Of a stretch of DNA of 64,000 nt, positions 1-9,014 are shown in pieces (position 1 is the first letter of the stretch; the number at the start of each line of letters is the position of its first letter). The translations under genes were made by a program, and so were the position numbers. The notes beneath the pieces are model-generated. The model searched no databases. It was not told where the DNA came from and saw nothing but the letters and a program-made list of their open reading frames with translations. Location of the stretch: the NCBI RefSeq assembly GCF_014698935.1, contig NZ_JACVMN010000001.1:1612001-1676000 (forward strand). The letters run 5' to 3'. Origin of the DNA: Flagellimonas sp. S3867. Its GTDB lineage: Bacteria > Bacteroidota > Bacteroidia > Flavobacteriales > Flavobacteriaceae.

Positions 1-202
1 TGAATCCAAACTTAGGAACTCTACGTTGCAAAGGCATTTGACCACCTTCGAAACCAAGTTTTTTCGAGTATCCAGATCTAGATTTAGCACCTTTGTGACC
101 TCTTGCTGAAGTTCCGCCTTTTCCCGAACCTTCTCCTCGTCCTAAGCGTTTTCCGTCTCTGTTTACAGCGCCTTCTGCTGGTTTAAGATTATGTAAATCC
201 AT
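1..202 (-). CDS. rplO: 50S ribosomal protein L15 (partial, N-terminal part)
   Basis: L15 is a large-subunit protein that binds 23S rRNA late in 50S assembly. The first 67 residues are present (start [11 protein letters not shown]) and the C-terminal part lies beyond the left edge. The glycine/arginine/lysine-rich N-terminal extension typical of L15 is visible ([19 protein letters not shown]), followed by [15 protein letters not shown]. It is the last gene seen of the joined str-S10-spc operon and follows rpmD with a 13-nt gap; secY would be expected next, outside the window. Confidence 0.97.
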   Translation of the reverse strand, partial: MDLHNLKPAEGAVNRDGKRLGRGEGSGKGGTSARGHKGAKSRSGYSKKLGFEGGQMPLQRRVPKFGF

Positions 203-215
203 GTACCGTTATATT

Positions 216-395
216 TTAAGCTTCCTCAGTGGAAACCAAGTGTTTTACCTTATTTATCATTCCAAGGATATTAGGCGTTGCATTGTGTTCCACAACGTGC
301 CCAATCTTGCGCAAACCAAGGGCTTCTAAAGTCCTTTTTTGGTTTTGAGTCCTCTTGATGGCGCTTTTTACTTGTTTAACTTTAATCTTTGACAT
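216..395 (-). CDS. rpmD: 50S ribosomal protein L30
   Basis: This is a 59-residue protein read directly from the sequence: it starts MSKIKVKQVKSAIKRTQNQK and ends VKHLVSTEEA. The length and the pattern KRTLEALGLRKIG...NILGMINKV match bacterial L30, a small 50S protein. It sits between rpsE and rplO, its usual place in the spc operon, 12 nt after the rpsE stop. The identification is secure from family pattern and position. Confidence 0.96.
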   Translation of the reverse strand: MSKIKVKQVKSAIKRTQNQKRTLEALGLRKIGHVVEHNATPNILGMINKVKHLVSTEEA

Positions 396-407
396 AATAT
401 CCTCTAT

Positions 408-932
408 TTATCCCTTAAAGACTTTTTCTAAAGAAATTCCTCTTTGCTTTGCTACAGTGCTGGCATCTCTTAATTGCAAAAGTGCATCGAAAGTAGCTTT
501 TACCACATTGTGAGGATTGGAAGATCCTTGTGATTTTGACAATACGTCGTGTACACCAACAGCTTCCAATACTGCTCTCACTGCACCGCCGGCAATAACT
601 CCGGTACCATGTGAAGCTGGCTTAATAAAAACTCTTGCTCCTCCGTACTTTCCTTTTTGCTCATGCGGAAGAGTTCCTTTGTTTAAAGGAATGCGAACCA
701 AGTTCTTTTTGGCATCCTCGATAGCTTTTGCGATAGCTGTTGCTACTTCTTTGGATTTTCCTAAACCATGTCCCACTACTCCATTCTCATCACCAACAAC
801 TACAATTGCTGAAAAACCGAATGCTCTACCACCTTTGGTAACCTTTGTAACCCTTTGGACACCTACCAAACGATCTTTCAACTCCAGTCCACCTGGCTTA
901 ACTACTTCTACGTTCTTGTATTTCTGGTACAT
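408..932 (-). CDS. rpsE: 30S ribosomal protein S5
   Basis: A 174-residue S5, a 30S protein near the decoding centre that contributes to translational accuracy and mRNA unwinding. The double-stranded RNA-binding S5 domain is visible from about residue 20 ([20 protein letters not shown]), followed by the C-terminal domain with [19 protein letters not shown]. Length is normal for Bacteroidota. The gene lies 7 nt after rplR and 12 nt before rpmD in the ribosomal operon. Confidence 0.98.
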   Translation of the reverse strand: MYQKYKNVEVVKPGGLELKDRLVGVQRVTKVTKGGRAFGFSAIVVVGDENGVVGHGLGKSKEVATAIAKAIEDAKKNLVRIPLNKGTLPHEQKGKYGGARVFIKPASHGTGVIAGGAVRAVLEAVGVHDVLSKSQGSSNPHNVVKATFDALLQLRDASTVAKQRGISLEKVFKG

Positions 933-939
933 AGTTTAT

Positions 940-1293
940 TTAGAATTTTAATCCTGCTTCGCGTGCTCCTTCGGCCAATGATTTTACTCTTCCGTGATAT
1001 AGGTTTCCTCCTCTATCGAAAGCTACAGCCTTTACACCTAGTTTAAGTGCTTTATCGGCAATTGCTTTACCAACTTGGATTGCCACCTCACTTTTGGTTC
1101 CTTTTGCTTCTACATCCTTGTCTCTTGATGATGCAGCTGCCAAGGTAACCCCCTTTTCGTCATCAATCAATTGAGCGTATATCTCTTTGTTGCTTCTGAA
1201 AACAGACAATCTTGGTCTTGCTTCAGTACCAGAAGAAACTTTTCGTATTCTTCTTCTGATTCGTAATCTTCTTTCGGTCTTAGATAATCCCAT
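940..1293 (-). CDS. rplR: 50S ribosomal protein L18
   Basis: A 117-residue L18, which together with L5 binds 5S rRNA and attaches it to the 50S central protuberance. The basic N-terminus ([20 protein letters not shown]) and [20 protein letters not shown] are characteristic, and the C-terminus ends GAREAGLKF. It lies between rplF and rpsE with short spacers, as in the standard spc order. Confidence 0.98.
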   Translation of the reverse strand: MGLSKTERRLRIRRRIRKVSSGTEARPRLSVFRSNKEIYAQLIDDEKGVTLAAASSRDKDVEAKGTKSEVAIQVGKAIADKALKLGVKAVAFDRGGNLYHGRVKSLAEGAREAGLKF

Positions 1294-1304
1294 AGTGCTA
1301 CTAA

Positions 1305-1847
1305 TTATGCTGATTTACCTGCTTTTCTTCTTAATTGCTCACCAACAAACTTGATTCCCTTTCCTTTGTAAGGTTCTGGCTTACGGAAAGCTCTGATCTT
1401 GGCAGCAACTTGTCCTACCAATTGTTTGTCATGAGACGTTAATTTTATAATTGGATTCTTTCCTTTTTCGGAAATTGTTTCAATCTTTACTTCAGGTGCA
1501 ATGTTCATAACTATGTTATGTGAGAACCCAAGTGCCAAATCCAATTTTTGTCCCTGGTTACTGGCTCTATATCCAACTCCGACCAACTCCAATTCTTTGC
1601 TCCATCCTTTGGAAACACCTTCAACCATATTGTTCATAAGGGAACGATACAGTCCGTGTTTTGCTTTATGTTCTTTTGAATCAGATGGTCTTGCAACATG
1701 AATGGCTCCATCTTCAACCTTTATCGCAACTCCTGAAAATTCTTGGGTCAATTCGCCCATATTACCCTTTACGGTAACTACATTCTCGTTCACTTCTACA
1801 GTGACACCTTCAGGAATTGTAATTGGATTGTTACCTATTCTAGACAT
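1305..1847 (-). CDS. rplF: 50S ribosomal protein L6
   Basis: A 180-residue L6, a 50S protein near the GTPase-associated centre and sarcin-ricin loop. It starts [19 protein letters not shown]. The two repeated L6 folds are visible, the second ending with the conserved [17 protein letters not shown] signature. It is placed between rpsH and rplR, 19 nt after the rpsH stop, as in other bacteria. Confidence 0.98.
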   Translation of the reverse strand: MSRIGNNPITIPEGVTVEVNENVVTVKGNMGELTQEFSGVAIKVEDGAIHVARPSDSKEHKAKHGLYRSLMNNMVEGVSKGWSKELELVGVGYRASNQGQKLDLALGFSHNIVMNIAPEVKIETISEKGKNPIIKLTSHDKQLVGQVAAKIRAFRKPEPYKGKGIKFVGEQLRRKAGKSA

Positions 1848-1866
1848 TTTTTTTCTCTTTACTCAA

Positions 1867-2265
1867 TTAATAAACGTAGCACAATACTTCGCCGCCCACG
1901 TTATCTTGCTTTGCTTGTTTGCTGGTCATAACTCCATGAGAAGTCGAAACAATAGCAACTCCCAAACCGTTAAGAACTCTTGGCAATTCATCTGAACCTG
2001 TATATTTACGAAGTCCAGGTCTACTTACCCTCTGCAATTTTTTAATAATCGGCTCTTTGGTAAACTTATCGTATTTCAAGGCAATTTTAATATTTCCTTG
2101 AACCTTGTTATCCTCGAACTTATAGCTCAAAATATATCCTTGGTCGAACAATATTTTGGTAATCTGTCTTTTTAAATTGGAAGCAGGAATATCTACTACC
2201 CTATGACCTGCGCTACTGGCATTTCTAATTCTGGTCAAATAATCTGAAATTGGATCTGTAAGCAT
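1867..2265 (-). CDS. rpsH: 30S ribosomal protein S8
   Basis: A 132-residue S8, a primary 16S rRNA-binding protein of the 30S platform; in Escherichia coli it is also the translational repressor of the spc operon. It starts MLTDPISDYLTRIRNAS and ends with the family signature GLGVAIVSTSHGVMTSKQA followed by GGEVLCYVY. It lies between rpsN and rplF. Whether it autoregulates here cannot be read from the sequence. Confidence 0.98.
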   Translation of the reverse strand: MLTDPISDYLTRIRNASSAGHRVVDIPASNLKRQITKILFDQGYILSYKFEDNKVQGNIKIALKYDKFTKEPIIKKLQRVSRPGLRKYTGSDELPRVLNGLGVAIVSTSHGVMTSKQAKQDNVGGEVLCYVY

Positions 2266-2282
2266 TTCTTTTCTTTATCTGT

Positions 2283-2552
2283 TTACCAACTTGCCTTTTT
2301 AACTCCTGGAATCAAGCCTTGATTGGCCATTTCCCTGAAAGTAACCCTCGAGATACCGAATGTTCTCATGTAACCTCTTGGTCTTCCAGTCAATTTGCAA
2401 CGATTGCGCATACGCACAGGAGATGCATTTTTAGGCAACTTTTGCAAAGCTTCGTAATCTCCGGCCTCTTTTAAAGCCTTTCTTTTCTCAGCATATTTTG
2501 CAACCGTTTTAGCCCTTTTTACCTCACGGGCTTTCATTGATTCCTTAGCCAT
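2283..2552 (-). CDS. rpsN: 30S ribosomal protein S14, zinc-free long form
   Basis: An 89-residue S14, a late-assembling 30S head protein. It is the longer C-minus paralogue: only one cysteine is present ([12 protein letters not shown]), so the two CxxC zinc motifs of the 61-residue form are absent. The signature [19 protein letters not shown] is intact. It begins 1 nt after the rplE stop and precedes rpsH in the spc order. Confidence 0.98.
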   Translation of the reverse strand: MAKESMKAREVKRAKTVAKYAEKRKALKEAGDYEALQKLPKNASPVRMRNRCKLTGRPRGYMRTFGISRVTFREMANQGLIPGVKKASW

Positions 2553-2553
2553 A

Positions 2554-3105
2554 TTAGTTCTTTTTAAAGGGTACTCCCAATTGGGTTAACAATGATTTTG
2601 CTTCTTTATCTGTTTCAGCAGAAGTAACGAACGTAACATCCATTCCATTAATTCTGTTGATTTTGTCAATATTGATTTCTGGAAAAATGATTTGCTCAGT
2701 TATTCCAAGATTGTAATTTCCTCTTCCATCAAAACCATTGGCCTTCACTCCTTGAAAATCACGTACCCTTGGAAGGGCAGATGTAATCAATCTATCCAAA
2801 AATTCATACATACGTTCTCCTCTAAGTGTTACTTTGGCGCCAATTGGCATCCCTTTTCTTAACTTAAAGGCAGCAACATCTTTTTTAGACATTGTGGCTA
2901 TTGCTTTTTGCCCCGTAATGTTGCTCAACTCATCAACTGCATGGTCAATTAGTTTTTTGTCGGATACGGCAGCACCAACACCACGGCTCACAACTATTTT
3001 TTCCAATTTAGGAACCTGCATTACATTTTTGTAACCAAACTCCTCGGATAGTGCTTTTACCACACGCTCCTTATATTCTGCTTTTAATCTTGGAATGTAA
3101 CTCAT
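2554..3105 (-). CDS. rplE: 50S ribosomal protein L5
   Basis: A 183-residue L5, which binds 5S rRNA in the central protuberance and contacts the P-site tRNA. It starts [19 protein letters not shown]. Family patterns [14 protein letters not shown] and [19 protein letters not shown] are visible. It follows rplX by 2 nt and precedes rpsN by 1 nt, so this stretch is tightly packed and probably translationally coupled. Confidence 0.98.
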   Translation of the reverse strand: MSYIPRLKAEYKERVVKALSEEFGYKNVMQVPKLEKIVVSRGVGAAVSDKKLIDHAVDELSNITGQKAIATMSKKDVAAFKLRKGMPIGAKVTLRGERMYEFLDRLITSALPRVRDFQGVKANGFDGRGNYNLGITEQIIFPEINIDKINRINGMDVTFVTSAETDKEAKSLLTQLGVPFKKN

Positions 3106-3107
3106 AA

Positions 3108-3419
3108 CTAAATTACTTCATTGGATTTTTTGGCGAACCTTACTTTCTTTCCATCCCTTACTTCGTATCCAACTCTTGTGGCATCACCAGATTTTGGGTC
3201 AATCAACGAAAGATTGGAGATATGTATAGGGGCCTCTTTTTTTACAATTCCTCCCTGAGGATTCTTTGCGCTAGGCTTTTCGTGTTTGGATACAGTATTG
3301 ACACCTTCTACGATAGCTTTGTTCTTATCGCTGTCAACCTTGAGCACCTTTCCTTCGGATCCCTTGTGGTCTCCCGTGGTCACTCTAACTGTATCTCCTG
3401 TTTTTATTTTCAACTTCAT
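3108..3419 (-). CDS. rplX: 50S ribosomal protein L24
   Basis: A 103-residue L24, an assembly initiator of the 50S subunit that sits at the exit tunnel. The KOW motif is visible at the N-terminus ([20 protein letters not shown]). An in-frame upstream start at 3464 would add 15 residues (MFHWHQ...) and overlap rplN. The start at 3419 is preferred because MKLKIKTGD begins exactly where L24 homologues begin and leaves a 16-nt spacer after rplN. Confidence 0.96.
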   Translation of the reverse strand: MKLKIKTGDTVRVTTGDHKGSEGKVLKVDSDKNKAIVEGVNTVSKHEKPSAKNPQGGIVKKEAPIHISNLSLIDPKSGDATRVGYEVRDGKKVRFAKKSNEVI

Positions 3420-3435
3420 CTCTGTGATATTTCTT

Positions 3436-3804
3436 TTAAAGCACTTCTGGTGCCAATGAAACAATCTTCATGAACTGCTTGTCCCTAAGCTCTCTGGCAA
3501 CCGGTCCAAAAACCCTAGTTCCTCTCATTTCACCAGTAGGGTTCAATAATACACATGCATTGTCGTCGAAACGGATATAAGAGCCATCTGGTCTTCTTAC
3601 TTCCTTCTTTGTTCTAACTACAACTGCTGTTGATACAGAACCTTTCTTTATCGTACCATTGGGTGCAGCTTCCTTAACGGTAACTACAATCTTATCTCCC
3701 AATGAAGCATATCTTCTTTTTGTTCCCCCAAGTACACGGATGGTCAAAACTTCTTTTGCACCTGTGTTATCCGCAACTTTTAATCGTGATTCTTGCTGTA
3801 CCAT
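3436..3804 (-). CDS. rplN: 50S ribosomal protein L14
   Basis: A 122-residue L14, a highly conserved 50S protein that forms an intersubunit bridge and is the docking site for the silencing factor RsfS. It starts [19 protein letters not shown]. The signature region [20 protein letters not shown] and the C-terminal [20 protein letters not shown] are complete. It lies 2 nt after rpsQ and before rplX. Confidence 0.98.
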   Translation of the reverse strand: MVQQESRLKVADNTGAKEVLTIRVLGGTKRRYASLGDKIVVTVKEAAPNGTIKKGSVSTAVVVRTKKEVRRPDGSYIRFDDNACVLLNPTGEMRGTRVFGPVARELRDKQFMKIVSLAPEVL

Positions 3805-3806
3805 AA

Positions 3807-4064
3807 TTATTTAGCTCTTTCAAGGATTTCAACCAATCTCCAGCATTTTGTCTTGCTCAATGGTCGGGTTTCCATTATTTTAACGGTATCGCCTTCCTTG
3901 CAGTCATTCTTTTCGTCGTGGGCAACATATTTTTTGGTCTTTAGAACGAACTTACCATACATTGGGTGTTTCACTCTTTTTACCTCGGAAACCACAATTG
4001 ATTTCTCCATTTTGTTGCTGGTAACAACCCCTATTCTTTCTTTTCTTAAGTTTCTTTTTTCCAT
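3807..4064 (-). CDS. rpsQ: 30S ribosomal protein S17
   Basis: An 85-residue S17, a primary 16S rRNA-binding protein with an OB fold. It starts [14 protein letters not shown]. The family signature [20 protein letters not shown] is present near the C-terminus. It lies 13 nt after rpmC and 2 nt before rplN, as in the standard S10 operon order. Confidence 0.98.
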   Translation of the reverse strand: MEKRNLRKERIGVVTSNKMEKSIVVSEVKRVKHPMYGKFVLKTKKYVAHDEKNDCKEGDTVKIMETRPLSKTKCWRLVEILERAK

Positions 4065-4077
4065 AAGGCAGAACCAA

Positions 4078-4269
4078 TTATTGTAATTCCCTTTTTGTTA
4101 ATTCCGTTGCAAGTCTTGCCACCGTCCTTCTTGTTTTTTTAATCTGTAAAGGATTTTCCAAAGGAGTAACGGAATGTGCCATTTTTAAATCAGCGTGTTG
4201 CTTTTTTAAATCTGTCAACTTTTCCCTTATTTCTTCAATTGAAAGTTCTTTTATCTCTGATTGTTTCAT
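4078..4269 (-). CDS. rpmC: 50S ribosomal protein L29
   Basis: A 63-residue helical-hairpin protein at the polypeptide exit tunnel, part of the docking site for trigger factor and SRP. The sequence from [18 protein letters not shown] to [12 protein letters not shown] is typical. An in-frame ATG four codons upstream (4281, MKRK) is possible, but homologues start at MKQSE and the shorter form leaves a normal 19-nt spacer after rplP. Confidence 0.95.
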   Translation of the reverse strand: MKQSEIKELSIEEIREKLTDLKKQHADLKMAHSVTPLENPLQIKKTRRTVARLATELTKRELQ

Positions 4270-4288
4270 CTTTCTTTTCAATTAAAAT

Positions 4289-4708
4289 TTAAGCAGAGTA
4301 ATCCCTAGCTACGATAAACTTGGTTTTCACTGGCAATTTTTGCGCTGCAAGCCTTAATGCTTCCTTTGCAATATCCATAGGAACCCCCGCTACTTCGAAC
4401 ATAATCCTTCCAGGTTTAACAACGGCTACCCAATATTCTGGAGCACCTTTACCTTTACCCATACGTACTTCAAGAGGTTTCTTCGTGATAGGCTTGTCCG
4501 GGAAAATTTTAATCCACAATTGACCTTGCCTTTTCATATACCTTGTCGCAGCAATACGTGCAGCCTCTATCTGACGGGAAGTGATGAAATGTGAATCCAA
4601 GGATTTGATACCGAACATTCCATTGGAAAGTTGGTGTCCTCTTTGGGAATTCCCTTTCATACGTCCCTTCTGGGCTTTACGAAATTTTGTTCTTTTTGGC
4701 TGTAACAT
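4289..4708 (-). CDS. rplP: 50S ribosomal protein L16
   Basis: A 139-residue L16, which helps organise the A-site of the peptidyl transferase centre. It starts [19 protein letters not shown], and the family signatures [20 protein letters not shown] and [19 protein letters not shown] are present. It lies between rpsC and rpmC, 20 nt after the rpsC stop. Confidence 0.98.
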   Translation of the reverse strand: MLQPKRTKFRKAQKGRMKGNSQRGHQLSNGMFGIKSLDSHFITSRQIEAARIAATRYMKRQGQLWIKIFPDKPITKKPLEVRMGKGKGAPEYWVAVVKPGRIMFEVAGVPMDIAKEALRLAAQKLPVKTKFIVARDYSA

Positions 4709-4728
4709 TTTACCTTTACTTTATCTTA

Positions 4729-5445
4729 TTACTTTCTACGACGTTGTGGTTTCTTACCATCACGTTTGTCGCCTTTACCTTGACCTTTAGACAATCCTAC
4801 TAGTGGGGAAAGTTCTCTTTTTCCATAAACCTCACCCTTCATTATCCAAACTTTGATTCCCAATCTTCCGTAAGTAGTATGTGCTTCATGTAAAGCATAA
4901 TCTACATCTGCACGGAAAGTCGATAATGGAATTCTTCCTTCTTTGTAAGACTCGGAACGTGCCATTTCAGCTCCGTTCAAACGTCCAGAAATCTGAATTT
5001 TGATTCCTTCCGCATTCATACGTATTGCAGCTGCAACAGCCATTTTAATAGCTCTTCTGTATGAAATTCTGCTTTCAATCTGTCTTGCAACACTAGCAGC
5101 AACCAAATTGGCATCCAGCTCAGGTCTCTTTATTTCATGAATATTGATCTGAACCTCTTTATTGGTGATTTTCTTAAGCTCTTCTTTAAGTTTATCAACC
5201 TCTTGTCCACCTTTACCGATAATAATACCTGGTCTAGCCGTAGTAATAGTAATGGTGATCAGTTTTAAGGTTCTTTCGATAATTACCCTTGACACACTGG
5301 CTTTTGCCAAACGTGCATGGACATATTTTCTGATCTTATCGTCCTCAGCAAGCTTATCGCCATAATCATTACCTCCATACCAGTTGGATTCCCATCCTCT
5401 GATAATTCCTAAGCGATTTCCTATCGGATTGGTCTTTTGTCCCAT
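4729..5445 (-). CDS. rpsC: 30S ribosomal protein S3
   Basis: A 238-residue S3, which lines the mRNA entry channel and contributes to helicase activity. It starts [20 protein letters not shown]. The type-2 KH RNA-binding domain is visible in the N-terminal half ([20 protein letters not shown]), and the C-terminal domain carries [20 protein letters not shown]. The tail is strongly basic ([14 protein letters not shown]). It follows rplV by 8 nt. Confidence 0.98.
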   Translation of the reverse strand: MGQKTNPIGNRLGIIRGWESNWYGGNDYGDKLAEDDKIRKYVHARLAKASVSRVIIERTLKLITITITTARPGIIIGKGGQEVDKLKEELKKITNKEVQINIHEIKRPELDANLVAASVARQIESRISYRRAIKMAVAAAIRMNAEGIKIQISGRLNGAEMARSESYKEGRIPLSTFRADVDYALHEAHTTYGRLGIKVWIMKGEVYGKRELSPLVGLSKGQGKGDKRDGKKPQRRRK

Positions 5446-5453
5446 ATTATACT

Positions 5454-5861
5454 CTAGCTTTGAACATTATTGTTAGATTCCAAGATCATGGTAACATGGT
5501 TGGAACGTTTTCTAATTCTATGTGCTCTTCCTTGTGGTGCAGGTCGTAGTCTTTTCAACATAGTTCCTCCATCCACACGGATCTCCTTAATAAAAAGGTC
5601 AGCATCTTCAATGCTTGCATCTTCATTTTTAGCTTCCCAGTTGGCAATTGCTGAAAGCAATAGTTTTTCCAACTTTCTTGAAGCTTCTTTCGGGTTGAAC
5701 CTTAGAATAGCCAAGGCCATTTCTATCTGCTTTCCTCTAATCAAGTCAGCGACCAAACGCATTTTTCTTGGTGAGGTTGGACAGTTGTTCAACTTTGCGA
5801 TAGCGAGCTGCTTTTTCTCTTCTTTTAACCTTTCGGCCATTTGTCTTTTACGAACTCCCAT
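5454..5861 (-). CDS. rplV: 50S ribosomal protein L22
   Basis: A 135-residue L22, whose beta-hairpin forms part of the exit-tunnel constriction with L4. Core motifs [19 protein letters not shown] and the C-terminal [18 protein letters not shown] are intact. The N-terminal about 17 residues ([17 protein letters not shown]) form a charged extension; an internal ATG (MAERLKEE) would shorten it. The gene follows rpsS by 7 nt. Confidence 0.97.
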   Translation of the reverse strand: MGVRKRQMAERLKEEKKQLAIAKLNNCPTSPRKMRLVADLIRGKQIEMALAILRFNPKEASRKLEKLLLSAIANWEAKNEDASIEDADLFIKEIRVDGGTMLKRLRPAPQGRAHRIRKRSNHVTMILESNNNVQS

Positions 5862-5868
5862 AGCTTAC

Positions 5869-6147
5869 TTACTTTTTACCTTTGTTTTTAGCTCCTGCAT
5901 GACCTCTAAAAGATCGTGTAGGTGAAAATTCTCCAAGTTTGTGACCTACCATGTTCTCAGTAACATACACAGGAACAAATTGTCTCCCGTTGTGCACCGC
6001 GATGGTCTGTCCTACGAAATCCGGAGTTATCATTGAGGCTCTTGACCATGTTTTGATAACCGTTTTCTTACCTGAATCTATATTGTTCTGGACTTTCTTT
6101 TCCAGACTATGATGAACGTAAGGTCCTTTTTTTAATGAACGTGCCAT
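5869..6147 (-). CDS. rpsS: 30S ribosomal protein S19
   Basis: A 92-residue S19, a 30S head protein that bridges to L5 in the 50S subunit. It starts [20 protein letters not shown]. The family signature [19 protein letters not shown] is intact near the C-terminus. It lies between rplB and rplV, 12 nt after the rplB stop. Confidence 0.98.
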   Translation of the reverse strand: MARSLKKGPYVHHSLEKKVQNNIDSGKKTVIKTWSRASMITPDFVGQTIAVHNGRQFVPVYVTENMVGHKLGEFSPTRSFRGHAGAKNKGKK

Positions 6148-6159
6148 TTACTTTTTCTT

Positions 6160-6984
6160 TTATTTCTTTCTACGTTCTATGATATATCTATTGGTGTCTT
6201 TTGTCTTAGAACGCGTTCTAAATCCTTTAGCAGGAATACCGTTCTTAGATCTTGGATGACCTCCAGAAGCCCTTCCTTCACCACCACCCATAGGGTGATC
6301 GACTGGGTTCATTGCTACTGGTCTAGTTCTTGGTCTTCTACCCAACCATCTGCTTCTACCTGCTTTACCAGATACCAACAATTGGTGGTCAGAGTTGGAA
6401 ACAGCTCCAACAGTGGCCAAACAACTGGCCAGTATCATACGTGTTTCTCCTGATGGCAATTTAATGGTAACAAACTTTCCATCTTTTGCCATCAATTGTG
6501 CAAATGTACCAGCGCTACGTGCCATAACAGCACCTTGACCTGGTCTCAGTTCAATACAAGAAATAATGGTACCCAAAGGAATTTCACTTAATGGAAGTGC
6601 ATTTCCAATTTCCGGGGCAGCTTTGGCACCTGAAGAAATCTTCTGACCTACCTGCAAACCATTTTGGGCAACTACATATCTTTTTTCACCGTCTTTGTAC
6701 TCAACAAGTGCGATAAATGCAGTTCTGTTGGGATCGTATTGGATAGAAACAACTTTGGCTTCAACTCCTTGCTTATCTCTTTTGAAATCGATAACACGAT
6801 ACCTTCTTTTGTGACCTCCACCTCTATGGCGAATAGTCATTTTTCCTTGACTGTTCCTACCACCTGACTTTTTTAACGGAGCAAGCAAGCTTTTCTCCGG
6901 CTTATCAGTAGTAATCGCGTCAAATCCGTTTACTACTCTAAAACGCTGTCCAGGGGTTATCGGTTTTAATTTTCTAACTGACAT
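6160..6984 (-). CDS. rplB: 50S ribosomal protein L2
   Basis: A 274-residue L2, one of the largest and most conserved ribosomal proteins, needed for subunit association and peptidyl transferase activity. It starts [18 protein letters not shown]. The RNA-binding signature [19 protein letters not shown] is intact and includes the conserved histidine implicated in peptidyl transfer. It lies 9 nt after rplW in the standard S10 order. Confidence 0.99.
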   Translation of the reverse strand: MSVRKLKPITPGQRFRVVNGFDAITTDKPEKSLLAPLKKSGGRNSQGKMTIRHRGGGHKRRYRVIDFKRDKQGVEAKVVSIQYDPNRTAFIALVEYKDGEKRYVVAQNGLQVGQKISSGAKAAPEIGNALPLSEIPLGTIISCIELRPGQGAVMARSAGTFAQLMAKDGKFVTIKLPSGETRMILASCLATVGAVSNSDHQLLVSGKAGRSRWLGRRPRTRPVAMNPVDHPMGGGEGRASGGHPRSKNGIPAKGFRTRSKTKDTNRYIIERRKK

Positions 6985-6993
6985 TTCTCGTCT

Positions 6994-7284
6994 TTATAGA
7001 TTACTGTAAAAATCAATAATATCACCTTCCGCCACATCAACTATTGCCTTTTTTAAAGCATTTGTTTTTCCGTGTTGGATACCTGTTTTTGTATAACGAC
7101 TCTTACGACTTGGACCATAATTCATGGTTCTCACCTTTTCTACAGAAACTCCATAAGTAGCCTCAACCGCTTCTTTAATTTGAAGCTTGTTGGCCGTTGG
7201 GTCAACGTAGAAACCATAACGATTGAAAAGCTCGCTATCCGCGGTCATTTTTTCCGTAATGATTGGTTTTATCAACACACTCAT
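6994..7284 (-). CDS. rplW: 50S ribosomal protein L23
   Basis: A 96-residue L23, located at the exit tunnel and a docking point for trigger factor and SRP. It starts MSVLIKPIITEKMTADSE. The region YGFYVDPTANKLQIKEAVEA matches the family, and the internal loop carrying PSRKSRYTKTGIQHGKTN is present. It lies 7 nt after rplD. Confidence 0.98.
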   Translation of the reverse strand: MSVLIKPIITEKMTADSELFNRYGFYVDPTANKLQIKEAVEATYGVSVEKVRTMNYGPSRKSRYTKTGIQHGKTNALKKAIVDVAEGDIIDFYSNL

Positions 7285-7291
7285 GATTTTC

Positions 7292-7921
7292 TTATTTCTT
7301 AAGGTTCGATTCTATTCCTTCCAAAGCACTTTCAGTAAGCACTACATTGTTAGCGTTAACTATTTTGTAAGTGCTTAATTCTGAGTTAGTTATAACTTCA
7401 GAACGCTCCAAATTGCGCGACGACAAATATACATTATTATTTGAATCGCCCAACACGATAAGAGACTTTTTATTTTCCATTCCAAGAGAGGTTAAAAAAG
7501 CAACGAAATCTTTGGTCTTTGGCGCTTCAAAATTGAAGTCCTCAACAACTGTAATTGCCTTCTCTTTTGACTTTAATGTTAAGGCTGATTTACGAGCCAA
7601 ACGCTTAACATTTTTGTTCAGTTTTTGGGTGTAATCTTTTGGTCTTGGGCCAAAAATTCTACCACCACCTCTAAAAATAGGAGACTTAATGCTACCGGCC
7701 CTTGCGGTACCTGTACCTTTTTGCTTTTTAATTTTTCTGGTACTTCCGGCAATCTCAGCTCTTTCTTTAGCTTTGTGAGTACCTTGTCTTTGGTGTGCCA
7801 AATACTGCTTTACATCTAAATAGATGGCATGCTCATTAGGCTCTATTTCGAAAACATCCTTAGAAAGGTCAACCTTTCTTCCCGTTTCTTTTCCTTTGAT
7901 ATCTAAAACTGCAACCTTCAT
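7292..7921 (-). CDS. rplD: 50S ribosomal protein L4
   Basis: A 209-residue L4, which extends a loop into the exit tunnel. In E. coli L4 also represses its own S10 operon by causing transcription attenuation and blocking translation. Visible motifs are [20 protein letters not shown] and [17 protein letters not shown]. Start and stop are linked to rplC by a TAATG overlap (one shared base), so the pair is translationally coupled. A possible attenuator lies upstream of rplC (8586-8627) and is a natural target to test for L4 binding. Confidence 0.98.
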   Translation of the reverse strand: MKVAVLDIKGKETGRKVDLSKDVFEIEPNEHAIYLDVKQYLAHQRQGTHKAKERAEIAGSTRKIKKQKGTGTARAGSIKSPIFRGGGRIFGPRPKDYTQKLNKNVKRLARKSALTLKSKEKAITVVEDFNFEAPKTKDFVAFLTSLGMENKKSLIVLGDSNNNVYLSSRNLERSEVITNSELSTYKIVNANNVVLTESALEGIESNLKK

Positions 7922-8538
7922 TACTTCTCAATTGTTACGTAAGCATTCTTGTGACCTGGTATAGCACCTTTTACCACGATAAGGTTTTTCTCAGGAACAA
8001 CTTTCAATACTCTCAAGTTTTGAACTGTTACTCTATCTCCACCCATTCTACCGGCCATTTTCATACCTTTGAAAACACGGGCAGGATAAGAGGCCGCACC
8101 AATGGAACCAGGAGCTCTTAATCTGTTGTGCTGACCATGCGTAGCTTGACCAACTCCAGCAAATCCATGTCGTTTAACAACTCCTTGGAATCCTTTTCCT
8201 TTTGATGTACCAATTACATCAACAAATTCACCTTCTTCAAATAGATCAACACCTACTGTGTCTCCTAATTTGTATTCACCTTCAAAATCCCGGAACTCAA
8301 CGACTTTCTTCTTGGGAGAAGCACCTGCTTTTTTAACATGACCCAATTCGGCCTTGTTTGCACGTCTTTCTGCCTTGTCATCGAAACCAAGTTGAAGGGC
8401 ACTGTACCCGTCCACCTCTTCGGTTCTGACTTGGGTAACCACGCATGGTCCAGCTTCAATAACGGTACATGGAACATTCTTTCCATTCTCGTCGAAGATG
8501 CTGGTCATACCGATTTTTCTTCCTATTAACCCAGACAT
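7921..8538 (-). CDS. rplC: 50S ribosomal protein L3
   Basis: A 205-residue L3, an early 50S assembly protein near the peptidyl transferase centre. [20 protein letters not shown] and the signature [20 protein letters not shown] are characteristic. The frame stays open upstream to 8634, giving a false extension of 32 residues through the structured gap. The start at 8538 is chosen because homologues begin [12 protein letters not shown]. It overlaps rplD by one base and is separated from rpsJ by an unusually long 158-nt spacer. Confidence 0.97.
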   Translation of the reverse strand: MSGLIGRKIGMTSIFDENGKNVPCTVIEAGPCVVTQVRTEEVDGYSALQLGFDDKAERRANKAELGHVKKAGASPKKKVVEFRDFEGEYKLGDTVGVDLFEEGEFVDVIGTSKGKGFQGVVKRHGFAGVGQATHGQHNRLRAPGSIGAASYPARVFKGMKMAGRMGGDRVTVQNLRVLKVVPEKNLIVVKGAIPGHKNAYVTIEK

Positions 8539-8571
8539 ATTTATAATTATTAATTGTTTACTTTTTGTTGC

Positions 8572-8585
8572 GCCAATTTCTTGGC
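8572..8585 (-). promoter_or_regulatory. Small perfect hairpin with GAAA loop upstream of rplC
   Basis: On the minus strand GCCAA-GAAA-TTGGC forms a 5-bp stem closed by a GNRA-type tetraloop. It lies directly after the T-run of the putative attenuator and 33 nt before the rplC start codon. It may be part of a ribosomal-protein leader or a ribosome-standby element; the function is inferred only from structure and position. Confidence 0.55.
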
Positions 8586-8627
8586 AAAAAAATTGGGTCA
8601 AGAAAATCCTCTGACCCAGATTTTTTT
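8586..8627 (-). terminator. Putative intrinsic attenuator between rpsJ and rplC
   Basis: On the minus (coding) strand the order is A7, TC, TGGGTCA, an 11-nt loop, TGACCCA, A, then T7. The 7-bp stem is perfect and is followed by a T-run, the layout of a Rho-independent terminator. It lies inside the operon, in the only long gap (158 nt) of the ribosomal cluster, so conditional read-through rather than full termination is inferred. The A-run on the other side makes it symmetrical, but no opposing gene needs a terminator here. Confidence 0.65.
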
Positions 8628-8657
8628 CTTTCACCGTTTTTCCCTTGCGAAACGCTC

Positions 8658-8688
8658 AGGACATGTCCTCCACCAATATAGTGGCGGA
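8658..8688 (-). promoter_or_regulatory. Palindrome and hairpin at the start of the rpsJ-rplC leader
   Basis: Two overlapping symmetrical elements lie 8-38 nt after the rpsJ stop: the perfect 12-bp palindrome AGGACATGTCCT (8658-8669), and a stem TCCgCCAC/GTGGaGGA with a 7-nt loop (8666-8688; one mismatch). They share bases, so they could form mutually exclusive RNA folds upstream of the putative attenuator. This is inferred from pairing only. Confidence 0.45.
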
Positions 8689-8696
8689 AAATTTAC

Positions 8697-9002
8697 TTAT
8701 ACTTTGATCTCAACCTCAACACCACTTGGAAGCTCAAGCTTCATAAGGGCATCAATGGTTTTTGATGAAGAGCTATAAATATCCAACAACCTCTTGTACG
8801 AGCTTAATTGGAATTGCTCTCTAGATTTTTTGTTCACGTGAGGTGAACGCAAAACCGTAAATATCTTCTTGTGCGTTGGCAACGGAATTGGACCAGTAAC
8901 CACCGCACCTGTTGTCTTAACTGTCTTAACAATCTTCTCAGCAGACTTATCCACCAAATTGTGATCGTAAGATTTAAGTTTTATTCTAATTTTTTGACTC
9001 AT
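8697..9002 (-). CDS. rpsJ: 30S ribosomal protein S10
   Basis: A 101-residue S10; besides its 30S role it acts with NusB in transcription antitermination. It starts [18 protein letters not shown], and the family signature [20 protein letters not shown] is present. It follows fusA by 12 nt with no tuf gene between, a joined str-S10 arrangement. The next gene, rplC, is separated by a 158-nt structured spacer rather than the usual short one. Confidence 0.98.
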   Translation of the reverse strand: MSQKIRIKLKSYDHNLVDKSAEKIVKTVKTTGAVVTGPIPLPTHKKIFTVLRSPHVNKKSREQFQLSSYKRLLDIYSSSSKTIDALMKLELPSGVEVEIKV

Positions 9003-9014
9003 CTTGCTGAAAAA

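Noticed and set aside
3420..3464. Upstream start for rplX
   Set aside because: It would overlap rplN and add residues absent from L24 proteins; the ATG at 3419 is sufficient.
8539..8634. Upstream extension of the rplC frame (32 extra residues)
   Set aside because: It reads through the hairpins of the intergenic leader, does not resemble L3 homologues, and the ATG at 8538 fits the known L3 start.
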